From: a virus
Virus record (IMG/VR): IMGVR_UViG_3300035698_019747
Location: 1-64,000 of that record
Reading direction: 5' to 3' (one strand)
DNA length: 64,000 nt
Below are positions 7,819 to 16,523 of this stretch, piece by piece. The notes beneath the pieces are model-generated. The model worked only from the letters and a program-made list of their open reading frames with translations. It was not told the DNA's origin and did no database searches. Position 1 is the first letter of the stretch. Each line of letters begins with the position of its first letter. The translations under genes and the position numbers were made by a program.

Positions 7819-8904
7819 TTAGAAATCGAAGCCACTGAAGTCTGAATCATTTAAATCAGATTTAATAGCACCAACATTATATGATGTTATCTCAGTTTCT
7901 TGGGGTGCTGGTTGCTTCTTATTATCCAACCAGTTATTTATCCAAGGAATAGGGTTTTTAGTTTTCTCAAAAATAGGCTCAATTTCAATAGCTTTCATTC
8001 TATTGTTGGTTAAGTATTTCATAAATTGGATTAAAATATTGGCATTTAAACCCATTAATGAGCCATTTCTGAATAAGTACTTCGCCCACTCCATTTCTTC
8101 CGCAGCAGCATCTTCATACATTTTGATAATAGTTGGCTCTAACTCTTTCCAGATTTCCACAAAACCTTCTTCTGGGTTATTCTTTAACTGTCTAAGGACA
8201 AATTGGGTAAATCCAAGGTGTAAATTCTCATCTCGCGCAATTAAAGATATTATCTTCGCATTACCTTCCATTTTATTATTTTCACCAAATGCCCAAGAAC
8301 AAGCAAAAGATACATAGAAACGGATACCCTCAAGTATATTAATAGATACTAATGTTAATAATAATTTTCTCTTTAATTCTTCTTCACTATCTCCCTGAGA
8401 GTTTATTAAATCATCATAATATTTAGTAACTGATACGGTTCTCTTAATGATTTCTTCATTATCCATAACATGGTCTAATACCTCTGATGGTTTAGAATAT
8501 ACTCCTTTAATAATATGAGTATAACTTTGTGAGTGTAAAGTTTCAAATGCTGCCCACCAAGAACAAAATGCCTCGGTTTCTGGATTACTTAGGTGCTCAA
8601 CTAAGTTAGGAATTCCCCTAGACTGAACTGAGTCTAGTAAAATCTGATACTTTAAGTTATCTGTGAATATCTCTTTTTCAAAATCTTGTAATTTCTTAAA
8701 ATCTTTCCTATCATTTGAAGTATCTACTTCATTTGGTCGCCAAAAGGATTCCATCTGTTGATCAACCATCTTATAGATGTTATGATATCTAAATTTATCA
8801 TATCTTTCGATATTCAGTTTCTCACCAAAAAATATTGGTTCTTTTGTGAAATCTATATTTGTTTTAAAATTAATTAACCCACGCACTTTTTTCTCTTCTT
8901 TCAT
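7819..8904 (-). CDS. nrdB: Ribonucleotide reductase class I, small (beta) subunit
   Basis: The 361-aa radical-generating subunit works with NrdA to reduce ribonucleotides to deoxyribonucleotides for phage DNA synthesis. Characteristic sequence: FWRPNEVD near the N-terminus, ETEAFCSWWAAFETLHSQSY with a metal-ligand Glu and Glu-x-x-His, EGIRFYVSFACSWAF, and ISLIARDENLHLGFTQ with a Glu-x-x-His pair. The C-terminal tail SDLNDSDFSGFDF is the type of peptide that docks into the alpha subunit. It lies 28 bases downstream of nrdA and ends at a terminator. Confidence 0.95.
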   Translation of the reverse strand: MKEEKKVRGLINFKTNIDFTKEPIFFGEKLNIERYDKFRYHNIYKMVDQQMESFWRPNEVDTSNDRKDFKKLQDFEKEIFTDNLKYQILLDSVQSRGIPNLVEHLSNPETEAFCSWWAAFETLHSQSYTHIIKGVYSKPSEVLDHVMDNEEIIKRTVSVTKYYDDLINSQGDSEEELKRKLLLTLVSINILEGIRFYVSFACSWAFGENNKMEGNAKIISLIARDENLHLGFTQFVLRQLKNNPEEGFVEIWKELEPTIIKMYEDAAAEEMEWAKYLFRNGSLMGLNANILIQFMKYLTNNRMKAIEIEPIFEKTKNPIPWINNWLDNKKQPAPQETEITSYNVGAIKSDLNDSDFSGFDF

Positions 8905-8932
8905 TTTCTCTTATTTTATGTTTATTTTACTT

Positions 8933-11239
8933 TTATAATGCACATGCACCACCTTCACAATTATCTTCATCCATATCAATAATGATATCCTTATCATTAT
9001 TATCAGTATTCTCTTGTTCCTTCATACTCTTAGAGTTATCTAATGAGTTTGAGTAATAAAGTTGTTTCCCCCCATATTTATAAAATTCTAAAATATCATT
9101 TACAACGATACTTAATGGTAATATACTATCATCATAACCCCTCTTATCGTAATAGTGATTTACTGATATCCCCTGATCAATCCACTTCTGCATAACACTA
9201 ACAACCTTATTCATATGTGTGTTGTCAAATGTGAATGCTAATTGGTATTTATTTCTCAATTTTTGTATCTCTGGTACTACTAATGGCAGTGGCTCATTTG
9301 CCTTAGACGATTTAATTGTAATGAGTGATTTAATTGGTTCAATACCATTAGTAGAATTAGTAACTAGTGACGAACTCTCACATGGCATAAGTGCCATTAC
9401 GGTGGAATTTCGCATACCATACTTCATAACATCTTTTTTCAATCCCTCCCAATCTAAAGAATGTTTTCTATTTTGAGTTAGTTTATCAATATGTTTGTTA
9501 TAATTAAATACAGGTAAAATTCCTAATGAATATTTAGTTCTATCAAACCACTCACATGCACCTCTTTCCTTAGCTAGTTCCATACTAGCCTCAATTAGAC
9601 TGAACGAAATATGTTCGAACAATTCATCTACTCTAACTAATGTTTCTGGATCATCGTATGTTAGGTCATTTTTAGCTAACCAATAAGCAAAGTTTGTAAC
9701 ACCAACACCAACACTTCTTCTTTTGACCATTTTCTTTGCTGCCTCAACTATATAATCTTGTATATCAATAACTCTATCTAGAGTTCGTATAATATGTTTA
9801 GCAATTTTAGGTATATCAGAAAGGTTCTTAATCTTACCCAAGTTAAACGCTGCTAATACACAAAGTGCGATTTCACCCTCTGTATCATCAATTGACTTTA
9901 ATGGTGTAGTTGGTAATGTAATTTCAGTACAAAGATTTGATTGTCTAATAGCATCTAAGAATGAAGAATAAGTATTAGCGTTATCTATATTTTGAATATA
10001 AATTCTACCAGTTTCAACTCTTTCTTTAGCAATATGTGACATTAAATCTCTAGCATTAATAGTTTCTTTTTCAATACTTGGATCATTTTCATATTCCACA
10101 TATAATTTTTCAAAAACCTCTATTGGTTCAGCAGAAAAGGCATCATATAAATCAGCTACATCATTTAGTTGAAAAAGCGTAATGTTTTCATTTTTAATAA
10201 ATCTATTATAAAATAGTCTATTCAATTGGATAGCATGATCCATTCTACGAGCAGAGTTTATATCATTATTAGCATTATTTTTCAGAGTAACAATGTCCTC
10301 AATTTCGATATGGAAGAATGGATAAAATGCAGTAGCTGATCCCTTTCTAATACCACCCTGTGAGCAACTGTTAACAGTCGTTTCAATTGTTTTAATAAAT
10401 GGAATGACACCTGTGTGGACCTTTTCGCCATTATTAACTGATGCACCAACACCACGAATTCCTATATTAACCCCGATACCTGCTTTATTAGCTACATATC
10501 TCATAATAGCATGATTACCCGCTGCAATCGATTCTAAGCTATCCCCAATATTAATTAGTGTGCAGCTAGAGAACTGCTTATTAGGGGTTCTTATACCCGC
10601 TATAACAGGCGTAGAAAGAGATATAAATCTGTTAGAAAGAAGGTCATAATGTTCTTTGATCATTTTAAGTCGCTCTCTCTTATCGTCTACATCAGAATAA
10701 ATTGCCATAGATATTAACATAAAAGCAAATTGGGGGGTTTCGTAATACTGCCCTGTGTATCTATCTCTAACAAGATACTTATCAATTAATTGTTGAATTC
10801 CAGCATATGTAAATTCTTCATCTCTATCATGTTTGATATAACTCTCAATTTTCTCAATTTCTACTTTAGTATAATTTATGAGAAACCCATCCTCATAAAC
10901 ACCACGTTCAATGTTATTAGAAATAAGATCAAAAAATCTAGGAAAGCTATCATATGTATTAAATACTTCTTTTCTAAGTAAATAGTTTACTAACTTAGAA
11001 CCCACATACTGGTAATTAGGAGTTTCTACTGTAATAAGCTCAGAAGTTGATTTAATTAATATTTTATGTATATCTTTAGTGCTTACACCATCTTCAATTT
11101 TAAGTTCAGCATTCATTGCTATATCTGATGCATTAACACCATTAATACCTTCTGTTGCCCAAAGTAAAACTTTATTTACTTTTTCATAATTAAGGAGTTC
11201 TTTACTTCCATCTCTTTTTACTACAAAAATTTCGTTCAT
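8933..11239 (-). CDS. nrdA: Ribonucleotide reductase class I, large (alpha) subunit
   Basis: A 768-aa catalytic subunit. An N-terminal ATP-cone region (residues 1-90, VVKRDGSKELLNYEKVNKVL) suggests allosteric control of overall activity. FSSCTLINIGDS holds one active-site Cys, QSNLCTEITLPT the NxCxE catalytic triad, and ALMPCESSS further active-site sequence. The tail DNCEGGACAL carries the redox-relay Cys pair. No intein or intron interrupts it, although phage nrdA genes often carry one. First gene of the nrdA-nrdB pair. Upstream 11240-11337 holds no gene. Confidence 0.96.
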   Translation of the reverse strand: MNEIFVVKRDGSKELLNYEKVNKVLLWATEGINGVNASDIAMNAELKIEDGVSTKDIHKILIKSTSELITVETPNYQYVGSKLVNYLLRKEVFNTYDSFPRFFDLISNNIERGVYEDGFLINYTKVEIEKIESYIKHDRDEEFTYAGIQQLIDKYLVRDRYTGQYYETPQFAFMLISMAIYSDVDDKRERLKMIKEHYDLLSNRFISLSTPVIAGIRTPNKQFSSCTLINIGDSLESIAAGNHAIMRYVANKAGIGVNIGIRGVGASVNNGEKVHTGVIPFIKTIETTVNSCSQGGIRKGSATAFYPFFHIEIEDIVTLKNNANNDINSARRMDHAIQLNRLFYNRFIKNENITLFQLNDVADLYDAFSAEPIEVFEKLYVEYENDPSIEKETINARDLMSHIAKERVETGRIYIQNIDNANTYSSFLDAIRQSNLCTEITLPTTPLKSIDDTEGEIALCVLAAFNLGKIKNLSDIPKIAKHIIRTLDRVIDIQDYIVEAAKKMVKRRSVGVGVTNFAYWLAKNDLTYDDPETLVRVDELFEHISFSLIEASMELAKERGACEWFDRTKYSLGILPVFNYNKHIDKLTQNRKHSLDWEGLKKDVMKYGMRNSTVMALMPCESSSLVTNSTNGIEPIKSLITIKSSKANEPLPLVVPEIQKLRNKYQLAFTFDNTHMNKVVSVMQKWIDQGISVNHYYDKRGYDDSILPLSIVVNDILEFYKYGGKQLYYSNSLDNSKSMKEQENTDNNDKDIIIDMDEDNCEGGACAL

Positions 11240-11292
11240 TTTATTTATTATTTTTTAATTAGGTACTAGTATATAGTCATGTTTTTTTTTAT

Positions 11293-11317
11293 AAAAAAAC
11301 TTATCAAAAACGATAAA
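11293..11317 (-). terminator. Weak terminator-like hairpin
   Basis: On the - strand a 5-bp stem TTATC / GATAA is followed by seven T residues, just beyond the stop of the 242-aa gene at 11338. The stem is short, so the call is tentative. Confidence 0.35.
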
Positions 11318-11337
11318 ATGACTTTGGAAATTATATA

Positions 11338-12066
11338 CTAAAGAAAATCTATATTGTTTAATTTATTCAGGTTATATTTGAATTTTCTATTATTTAGAAT
11401 CTTTGTCACTTCACTGATATCAATTAAATAAATATTTTCAAAGCTATCCACTTTAAAAATTTTATCATCCACATCATAATCAAGGATAATCCCAGTTATT
11501 AATTTTTCTTCTTCTTCTATTTCATCTAAGACAGAAAATTCTATCTCAGAACCATTAGATAAATTCTTAACATTAATATCAGTTGATTCTTCTGGGACTT
11601 TACCAATAAAATCCTGTAACTCTTTTAGAATAATATTTCTCCACTGGTTATCTAATAATTGGAATATTGGGAATAGGTTATCAGAGAAATAATACGCTAA
11701 TTCTGTAATTATCTCTGAATTACTAAACCCATGTTCTTGGAGTTCATTTTTTAATAATATAAAATAATTATTCAAATCTATTTTTGATGGTTTTCGCCTA
11801 GGTGCACTAAAGTCTATATCAGTTTTTTGTTCTAATACTTCAAATACTTTAATAGTGACCTTTAATTCCCTTTCCTTTTCACCACTTCTATAAACACTAT
11901 CATAAGCAGCAGATGATGGATCGTAGTTAAAATTATCTTGTGTGGGTGATATATACCCCCCCCTATCTTCCTCTTCTGTTATCACTTCTCTCTTTCCCTT
12001 GAAAAAGACATCATAACCTAAACTATGTTTACCTGTTTGCTGGTGTTTAGATATTTTCTTTGCCAT
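11338..12066 (-). CDS. Unknown 242-aa protein
   Basis: No recognised domain. The N-terminus is basic and low-complexity (MAKKISKHQQTGKHSLGYD), the middle is helical (FILLKNELQEHGFSN), and the C-terminal third looks like a small beta domain with LITGIILDYDVDDKIFKV. It is divergently arranged with a baseplate-like gene at 12129 and lies in the tail gene region, so a structural or assembly role is possible. Confidence 0.55.
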   Translation of the reverse strand: MAKKISKHQQTGKHSLGYDVFFKGKREVITEEEDRGGYISPTQDNFNYDPSSAAYDSVYRSGEKERELKVTIKVFEVLEQKTDIDFSAPRRKPSKIDLNNYFILLKNELQEHGFSNSEIITELAYYFSDNLFPIFQLLDNQWRNIILKELQDFIGKVPEESTDINVKNLSNGSEIEFSVLDEIEEEEKLITGIILDYDVDDKIFKVDSFENIYLIDISEVTKILNNRKFKYNLNKLNNIDFL

Positions 12067-12128
12067 ATAAATTATTCTTTTTAATTATACTATTTTTTTT
12101 ATTAAATGTTTATAATATATATAATAGT

Positions 12129-12857
12129 ATGAATAACATATTTAGAAAAATATTTAGTAATGATAAGATTATAGTAAATAACTATTATTTACCATCTAGA
12201 GGACTGTTTTACCCCATCGATTTAGAAATATGCTTAGAAAGGGCGAGTATTGAAAATAAAATTAAATATAACTATAGTGTGAATAATACGGACATAGAAA
12301 ACCTAATACCAACAGTAACGGAGATACTGGAAGAGTATATTAATTTTAATGAAAAATGGTTTAAATTTGATATGATAATATCAATAGATATATTGTTTTT
12401 GTTTATAGAACTTATTAAACACTCTGATAGAAAGAAGGTATTTTTTGATGAAATGGAATTCGATAAAGACACCTTTAATTATTTCAATTATAATCAGTTT
12501 GATGCTATATATGATGATAATAAGAGAGTGTATATATTTGATGAATGGGAATTTAAACTACCATCCATTGGAATATATAAAAGCTTGCTTAATTTCCAGT
12601 TCTTATCTAAAGCTAGGGGGGAAGAACACCTCTTAAATGAGGATGTTAGTTTAATATATTTTTTGAAAAATGAATTCTTGTTAAATTATAAACAAATAGT
12701 TAACCTAATAGAGTGTTATAAAGACCTTGAAATTAATGAGCGTAACTTATTATCTAATAAATCTAATATATTTAGTTCCTCATCCATATATGAAATAACA
12801 GATGGTTTTAGAAAGGTTGTGATAGAACCCAATATGTTTCTTGATATATGGGTATAA
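12129..12857 (+). CDS. Baseplate protein, T4 gp26/gp51-like
   Basis: Residues 16-40 contain YLPSRGLFYPIDLEICLERAS, in line with the T4 baseplate gp26/gp51 family pattern of LPSxGxFY followed by a strand and an acidic helical domain. Such proteins build or assemble the baseplate hub. The ATG at 12129 is chosen because the family motif begins soon after; the frame is open further upstream but that stretch is hydrophobic and overlaps the divergent gene. A distant homologue of the same type appears at 14237-15154. Confidence 0.6.
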   Translation: MNNIFRKIFSNDKIIVNNYYLPSRGLFYPIDLEICLERASIENKIKYNYSVNNTDIENLIPTVTEILEEYINFNEKWFKFDMIISIDILFLFIELIKHSDRKKVFFDEMEFDKDTFNYFNYNQFDAIYDDNKRVYIFDEWEFKLPSIGIYKSLLNFQFLSKARGEEHLLNEDVSLIYFLKNEFLLNYKQIVNLIECYKDLEINERNLLSNKSNIFSSSSIYEITDGFRKVVIEPNMFLDIWV

Positions 12858-12867
12858 TAGACAATAT

Positions 12868-13128
12868 TTATCTAAACATTTCTTTAAATGTAGTTCTAAT
12901 TTGTTTTATTAAAACATTAAAAACTAGTATGAACAGTTCATATATAACTATCCCATAAAAAGTATACCAGATATATTCCTCATATCCTATCACCTGAGGA
13001 AACCTTTCGGTAATATCGGGCATAGAGAATGTTAGAATATACCATTCAATAACTATTAACATCCCAAATGATGCAATGAATAAAAGTATGGCTAAAATTG
13101 TCCTTGTTATGAAGGCAAGTGTTCTCAT
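12868..13128 (-). CDS. Small membrane protein, 86 aa
   Basis: Two predicted transmembrane segments, about residues 8-34 and 50-74, joined by a loop (DITERFPQVIGYEEY), with a basic cytoplasmic tail IRTTFKEMFR. A TACATTTG box at 13143-13150 lies 15 bases upstream, suggesting its own host-type promoter. Function unknown; a lysis or membrane-protection role cannot be told from sequence. Confidence 0.65.
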   Translation of the reverse strand: MRTLAFITRTILAILLFIASFGMLIVIEWYILTFSMPDITERFPQVIGYEEYIWYTFYGIVIYELFILVFNVLIKQIRTTFKEMFR

Positions 13129-13142
13129 AATTAAAATTTTTA

Positions 13143-13150
13143 CAAATGTA
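13143..13150 (-). promoter_or_regulatory. TAnnTTTG promoter box (TACATTTG)
   Basis: Match to the Bacteroidota -7 consensus, upstream of the two-pass membrane protein gene. Confidence 0.45.
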
Positions 13151-13202
13151 CAATATAAAGGGGGAATTTATAAAAAATATATAGACTAAATAAATATATT
13201 TT

Positions 13203-13409
13203 ATGAAAGCGAAAGTAAAAGATTTTAAAGCTTATTTAGAATCAATGAAATCTAACAGTAATACTAAGAGTTATGATGAGCTTGATTTAGATAATCCAGA
13301 AAAGGCTGATTTAGACCAAGATGGTAAACTATCTGATTATGAATACAAGCGAGCAAAAAGTATTGAGAAATCAGAATCAGAATCAGAAGAAGAGCGAGAT
13401 TGTGAATAA
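13203..13409 (+). CDS. EF-hand-like small protein with leader
   Basis: A 68-aa acidic protein. Residues 36-47, DLDQDGKLSDYE, match the EF-hand calcium loop at every key position (D1, D3, D5, G6, hydrophobic 8, S9, E12). The start MKAKVKDFKAYLESMKS resembles the shared leader (YLE|S). The tail is a Ser/Glu run. It may bind calcium inside the virion or after delivery. Located just upstream of the tail tube gene but probably on a different transcript, because a late-promoter-like motif lies between them. Confidence 0.7.
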   Translation: MKAKVKDFKAYLESMKSNSNTKSYDELDLDNPEKADLDQDGKLSDYEYKRAKSIEKSESESEEERDCE

Positions 13410-13443
13410 AACCTTGATAAAGAGGGGTTGGTGATATTTGATT

Positions 13444-13454
13444 TTTAATATATA
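13444..13454 (+). promoter_or_regulatory. Late-promoter-like motif TTTAATATATA
   Basis: Exact copy of the recurring motif, 36 bases upstream of the tail tube ATG. The tube protein is made in high copy number late in infection, so this supports a late role for the motif. Confidence 0.55.
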
Positions 13455-13490
13455 ATATATAAAGAAAGAAATAAAAAATAATTAATAAAA

Positions 13491-14126
13491 ATGCCTTTAC
13501 CACATTTTAGCCAAGTACAGAGTCATGGTACTACCCATCCGAATACAAGTCAAATATTTGAACCAGTATACCCATCTCTATTTGAGATAACATTTGTCTT
13601 ACCAACATTAGTTCAAAATCAAGGTAGGAATCCTTTGTTATTATTAGAAAATACAGTTGGTATTGATGGTATCGCAGTACATAAAGATTTACAAAGCGCA
13701 AAACAACGTTTTAAATATTCCACAAGATTATTTTTAACAATGCCTGATGACACATCCCTTGAAAGTGTTGATATTGATTTTAATGTAAACGTAGGAAACG
13801 CAGGTGATGTTTTCAACTACAATGCATTAAGAAGTTGGTATGATCTTGCATGGAACTCTCAAAACGGTAGTTTGCACTATAAAAGAGATATGGTTGGTAC
13901 TATAATAGTTAACCACCACGATAGGAAAGGATTTGTTGTTCGTAGAATAACATTACATAATTGTCAAATGAAAAATATTACAGGATTCTATGATAGTGTG
14001 AGCTGGGACGATACTACAAGTATTGTTGAAAAAGTAAAAGGTAGTTTTGTTGTTGATTACTGGACTGATGAAAGAGTTGACCTTGATAGCTCATTGGCTA
14101 ACGACCCTATTAATCTTTACAACTAA
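13491..14126 (+). CDS. Tail tube protein, gp19-like
   Basis: A 211-aa protein of the contractile-tail tube family, which stacks as hexamers inside the sheath. Consistent features: an N-terminal FEPVYPSLFEITFVLP, the central turn AVHKDLQSAKQRFKYSTRLFL, a helix FNYNALRSWYDLAWN and the C-terminal VRRITLHNCQMKNITGFYDSVSWDDTTS, typical of tube proteins that describe a tube-interface beta sheet. It is preceded by a late-promoter-like motif and followed by a strong terminator, so it is monocistronic. The sheath gene lies at 20097-23825 on the other strand. Confidence 0.8.
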   Translation: MPLPHFSQVQSHGTTHPNTSQIFEPVYPSLFEITFVLPTLVQNQGRNPLLLLENTVGIDGIAVHKDLQSAKQRFKYSTRLFLTMPDDTSLESVDIDFNVNVGNAGDVFNYNALRSWYDLAWNSQNGSLHYKRDMVGTIIVNHHDRKGFVVRRITLHNCQMKNITGFYDSVSWDDTTSIVEKVKGSFVVDYWTDERVDLDSSLANDPINLYN

Positions 14127-14149
14127 TATACATATACATATAATATTTT

Positions 14150-14187
14150 TTAAAACCTCCTTAAGTTTATTTAAGGAGGTTTTTTAA
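14150..14187 (+). terminator. Rho-independent terminator after the tail tube gene
   Basis: Stem AAACCTCCTTAA / TTAAGGAGGTTT with a 5-6 base loop and a T tract, 25 bases after the tube stop codon. Confidence 0.88.
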
Positions 14188-14236
14188 TAGGAACAAAGAA
14201 TTAAAAACTATATACATCAAATTAAAAATATTAAAC

Positions 14237-15154
14237 ATGAGTGCAACAGCTAGTAATTCAGATGATTATCTGAGAAAATATATAGATTCAAAGGATGATA
14301 TTGATAACAATACAGGTCTTAAATCATCTTTAACAGAACAACATAAAGAATTTTCTTCTGTTAAAGACTTACAGTTTATGGCTATAAATGTAGAGGAATT
14401 ACCATGTAAATGGTTCTACGCTGCGGGAACAACTGTTATGGTCAGACCTGCTGATATAAAAGAAATCCAAGCTTTTAGTGTAGTTAATGAAACAAATTTT
14501 TATGATATATTTGAAAAAGTTAACTATATGATATCTAAATGTGTATTTCTAAAATTACCAGATGGTAGAAAAGTACCACATACTCATTTAGTAGATGGTG
14601 ATAGGTGGTACATGTTATTTATAATTAGAGACCTAACTTTTCAGAAAGGTACTGAACTAATGACAAAGGCTGATGATTCAGGTGATATGATTCCAATTAA
14701 AAGAGGTAATTTCAGATTCCATGAAATGGAACCCACACTAGAAAAGTATTATGATAAAGTTAATGGTGTGTTTGATATAAAAACTAAAATAGGTGATTTC
14801 ACCCTAGCCCCACCTAAAATTGGTCTACAAAAATCATTCACAGATTATATGTTAGAGATAGCAAAGAAAGGAGAAACTATTGATAAAAGTTTTCTTAAAA
14901 TAATACCATACACACTAACAGATAGGTTAAGTATAACCAAGCAAGGAATAGAAAAATATTTAAAAGAATACGAAATTATAGGTAAACCAGAATTTCAGGT
15001 ACTTAACCAATTAGTTGAAAAGATGAAATTTGGTATAAAAAGTGTGAGCATAATAAACGAGAGTGGTGAGGAGGTCCACTCCACCAATATGTTTCCCGAT
15101 GGGATTGCAGGATTATTCGTGGAACATGATACCCTTTCTGATTACCTTATATAA
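14237..15154 (+). CDS. Baseplate hub protein, T4 gp26/gp51-like
   Basis: A 305-aa protein. Residues around 54-75 read ELPCKWFYAAGTTVMVRP, the LPxxxFY(x)nG pattern of the T4 gp26/gp51 baseplate family, followed by DIFEKVNYMISKC and DRWYMLFIIRDLTFQKG, matching the family's acidic helix and IRDxT segment. It likely forms part of the baseplate hub. The stop at 15152-15154 lies 29 bases inside the next reading frame, so either two overlapping genes or a frameshift product is made. Confidence 0.65.
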   Translation: MSATASNSDDYLRKYIDSKDDIDNNTGLKSSLTEQHKEFSSVKDLQFMAINVEELPCKWFYAAGTTVMVRPADIKEIQAFSVVNETNFYDIFEKVNYMISKCVFLKLPDGRKVPHTHLVDGDRWYMLFIIRDLTFQKGTELMTKADDSGDMIPIKRGNFRFHEMEPTLEKYYDKVNGVFDIKTKIGDFTLAPPKIGLQKSFTDYMLEIAKKGETIDKSFLKIIPYTLTDRLSITKQGIEKYLKEYEIIGKPEFQVLNQLVEKMKFGIKSVSIINESGEEVHSTNMFPDGIAGLFVEHDTLSDYLI

Positions 15155-15461
15155 AGAAGATTATACCGAAGAGGTTAAATTTCTAAAAAAGTTCTTTTCA
15201 TTATTTATGGTAGATCAACGCAATCTAGATACTAATATACTTAGGTTGAGTGATAGGTTTTCAGGACTCAGCGTTGAAAAAATAGAGAACTTACCTTTTT
15301 GGCGTTATGAGCAATTCATAGATATAGCTAATGAGTTAGCCAAAGAAGATAAAGCTAGACAAGAAGAACAGAAACCAGAAAAATCTCCACAAATGCCCAA
15401 TACAAATAGTATGTTAAGTAAAATGGGGAATATGGCAAATAAGTTTAAGAGTGGTCGTTAA
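15126..15461 (+). CDS. Overlapping downstream baseplate or tail-assembly frame
   Basis: A 111-aa product from an ATG at 15126, in the +1 frame relative to the preceding gene, overlapping it by 29 bases. It contains a helical block (YTEEVKFLKKFFSLFMVDQRN) and LENLPFWRYEQFID-like sequence (actual ENLPFWRYEQFIDIANEL), reminiscent of the C-terminal part of gp26-type proteins, then a Pro/Gln/Met-rich tail. It may be a separate protein or the C-terminal extension of the 305-aa protein reached by frameshifting. The start is chosen as the first ATG before the conserved-looking region. Confidence 0.6.
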   Translation: MIPFLITLYKEDYTEEVKFLKKFFSLFMVDQRNLDTNILRLSDRFSGLSVEKIENLPFWRYEQFIDIANELAKEDKARQEEQKPEKSPQMPNTNSMLSKMGNMANKFKSGR

Positions 15462-15843
15462 TATAATTAATCATAAACTCAATTGAATTTGATGTTAATT
15501 TATCAAAAATTATAGCTTCTTCTGAGTTTTGTTTACATTTTATTTGGTAGTCTTGATGTAATTGATTAATTTCGTCCTCGTGTAACATTTTCCCATTAAC
15601 GGGGTCAAATAATACACTTGGGAACTTAAGTGATCCGTTTGGTTTTGGCATTATATTGGGATCACCATCACCCTTTTCACCGAAATTATTACGAACACTT
15701 TTAGAAGTATTACCATAGTTAACACCCCAATTGCCAACATGAGCACCCTGACCATAACCAGGTGAATTAACACCACCCGATGAGGCTGGACTTTGATGAT
15801 TAAGTTCATTAAACTTTTTAAATGATTTTAAAATTTTAAACAT
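15445..15843 (-). CDS. Gly/Asn-rich protein with FNE leader
   Basis: A 132-aa protein. It begins MFKILKSFKKFNELNHQS, one of the clearest FNE-type leaders, then has a Gly/Asn/Ser-rich segment (residues 20-60) and a helical C-terminus. A TTTAATATATA motif lies 5 bases upstream of the ATG. The low-complexity segment resembles that of the 131-aa protein at 41967. It overlaps the convergent baseplate gene by 17 bases. Probably virion-associated by leader and promoter; function unknown. Confidence 0.6.
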   Translation of the reverse strand: MFKILKSFKKFNELNHQSPASSGGVNSPGYGQGAHVGNWGVNYGNTSKSVRNNFGEKGDGDPNIMPKPNGSLKFPSVLFDPVNGKMLHEDEINQLHQDYQIKCKQNSEEAIIFDKLTSNSIEFMINYINDHS

Positions 15844-15847
15844 ACTA

Positions 15848-15858
15848 TATATATTAAA
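15848..15858 (-). promoter_or_regulatory. Late-promoter-like motif TTTAATATATA
   Basis: Exact copy of the recurring motif immediately upstream of the 132-aa FNE-leader gene; the spacing to the ATG is short. Confidence 0.45.
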
Positions 15859-15862
15859 AAAT

Positions 15863-16126
15863 ATGATTGTAAATGATATTATGCCTGACTGTGAAAGTAA
15901 TCAGGATTCAGACAAAGCGAGAAGTTTTATATACCACTTAAAGGGTGTATTAGATAATTATGCAATGAGTGAGGGGATGACATGCATGAAAATAACAGAG
16001 AAAGATACTATTGTTAGTATATTAAAAGCTATGACGAAAAGATATGAAAATGGTACGTATACAGATGAAGATATAACTCTTAAAGAAAGACAAGAAAATA
16101 TAGATAAAATTATATTAAATAAATAA
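15863..16126 (+). CDS. Unknown 87-aa protein
   Basis: Small helical acidic protein with no recognised domain (central MTCMKITEKDTIVSILKAM, KRYENGTYTDEDI). The C-terminal ERQENIDKIILNK looks like a helix. It is followed after 8 bases by another unknown gene, forming a two-gene + strand unit. Confidence 0.55.
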   Translation: MIVNDIMPDCESNQDSDKARSFIYHLKGVLDNYAMSEGMTCMKITEKDTIVSILKAMTKRYENGTYTDEDITLKERQENIDKIILNK

Positions 16127-16134
16127 GACACATT

Positions 16135-16521
16135 ATGAATTACAAAGAAAAAAAATATATATTATACATAAATCCTAAGAAGTCTGAGAAGCTTTCAGAA
16201 CCAATTGTTGATGATTTAACAATCCTTATGAATAAAGCTATTAGCGAGTCTAAAAAGGGTATTATGCGTGATGATGGAAGGGCATTTAATATTGGTGAAA
16301 GTTTTAAAGAGGTACATATAAGTGATGATGGGGAAGTATCAACAAATTATGATTTATTACTTAAAAATGGAATGGTTACGAACAGCTTAGCTATACACTA
16401 TTTAAAATGGTACAGAAACTCTATACCAGATGTGGATTTCAATAAACTCTTATTACTGAGACATTTTTATAATAATAACGATAGTAAAAAGTGTAAGTGC
16501 ACAGAGTGTAAATGTAAGTAA
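16135..16521 (+). CDS. Unknown 128-aa protein with Cys-rich tail
   Basis: No recognised domain. The body contains KAISESKKGIMRDDGRAFNI and FKEVHISDDGEVSTNYDLLL; the extreme C-terminus CKCTECKCK is a compact Cys cluster that could bind a metal. Second gene of the unit that starts at 15863. Confidence 0.55.
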   Translation: MNYKEKKYILYINPKKSEKLSEPIVDDLTILMNKAISESKKGIMRDDGRAFNIGESFKEVHISDDGEVSTNYDLLLKNGMVTNSLAIHYLKWYRNSIPDVDFNKLLLLRHFYNNNDSKKCKCTECKCK

Positions 16522-16523
16522 TA

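Noticed and set aside
8933-11239. Intein or intron in nrdA or nrdB
   Set aside because: Both proteins are full length and continuous, with all active-site motifs in order.
12060-12128. Upstream start for the baseplate gene at 12129
   Set aside because: The added 23 residues are a hydrophobic stretch that overlaps the divergent gene; the family motif follows soon after the 12129 ATG.
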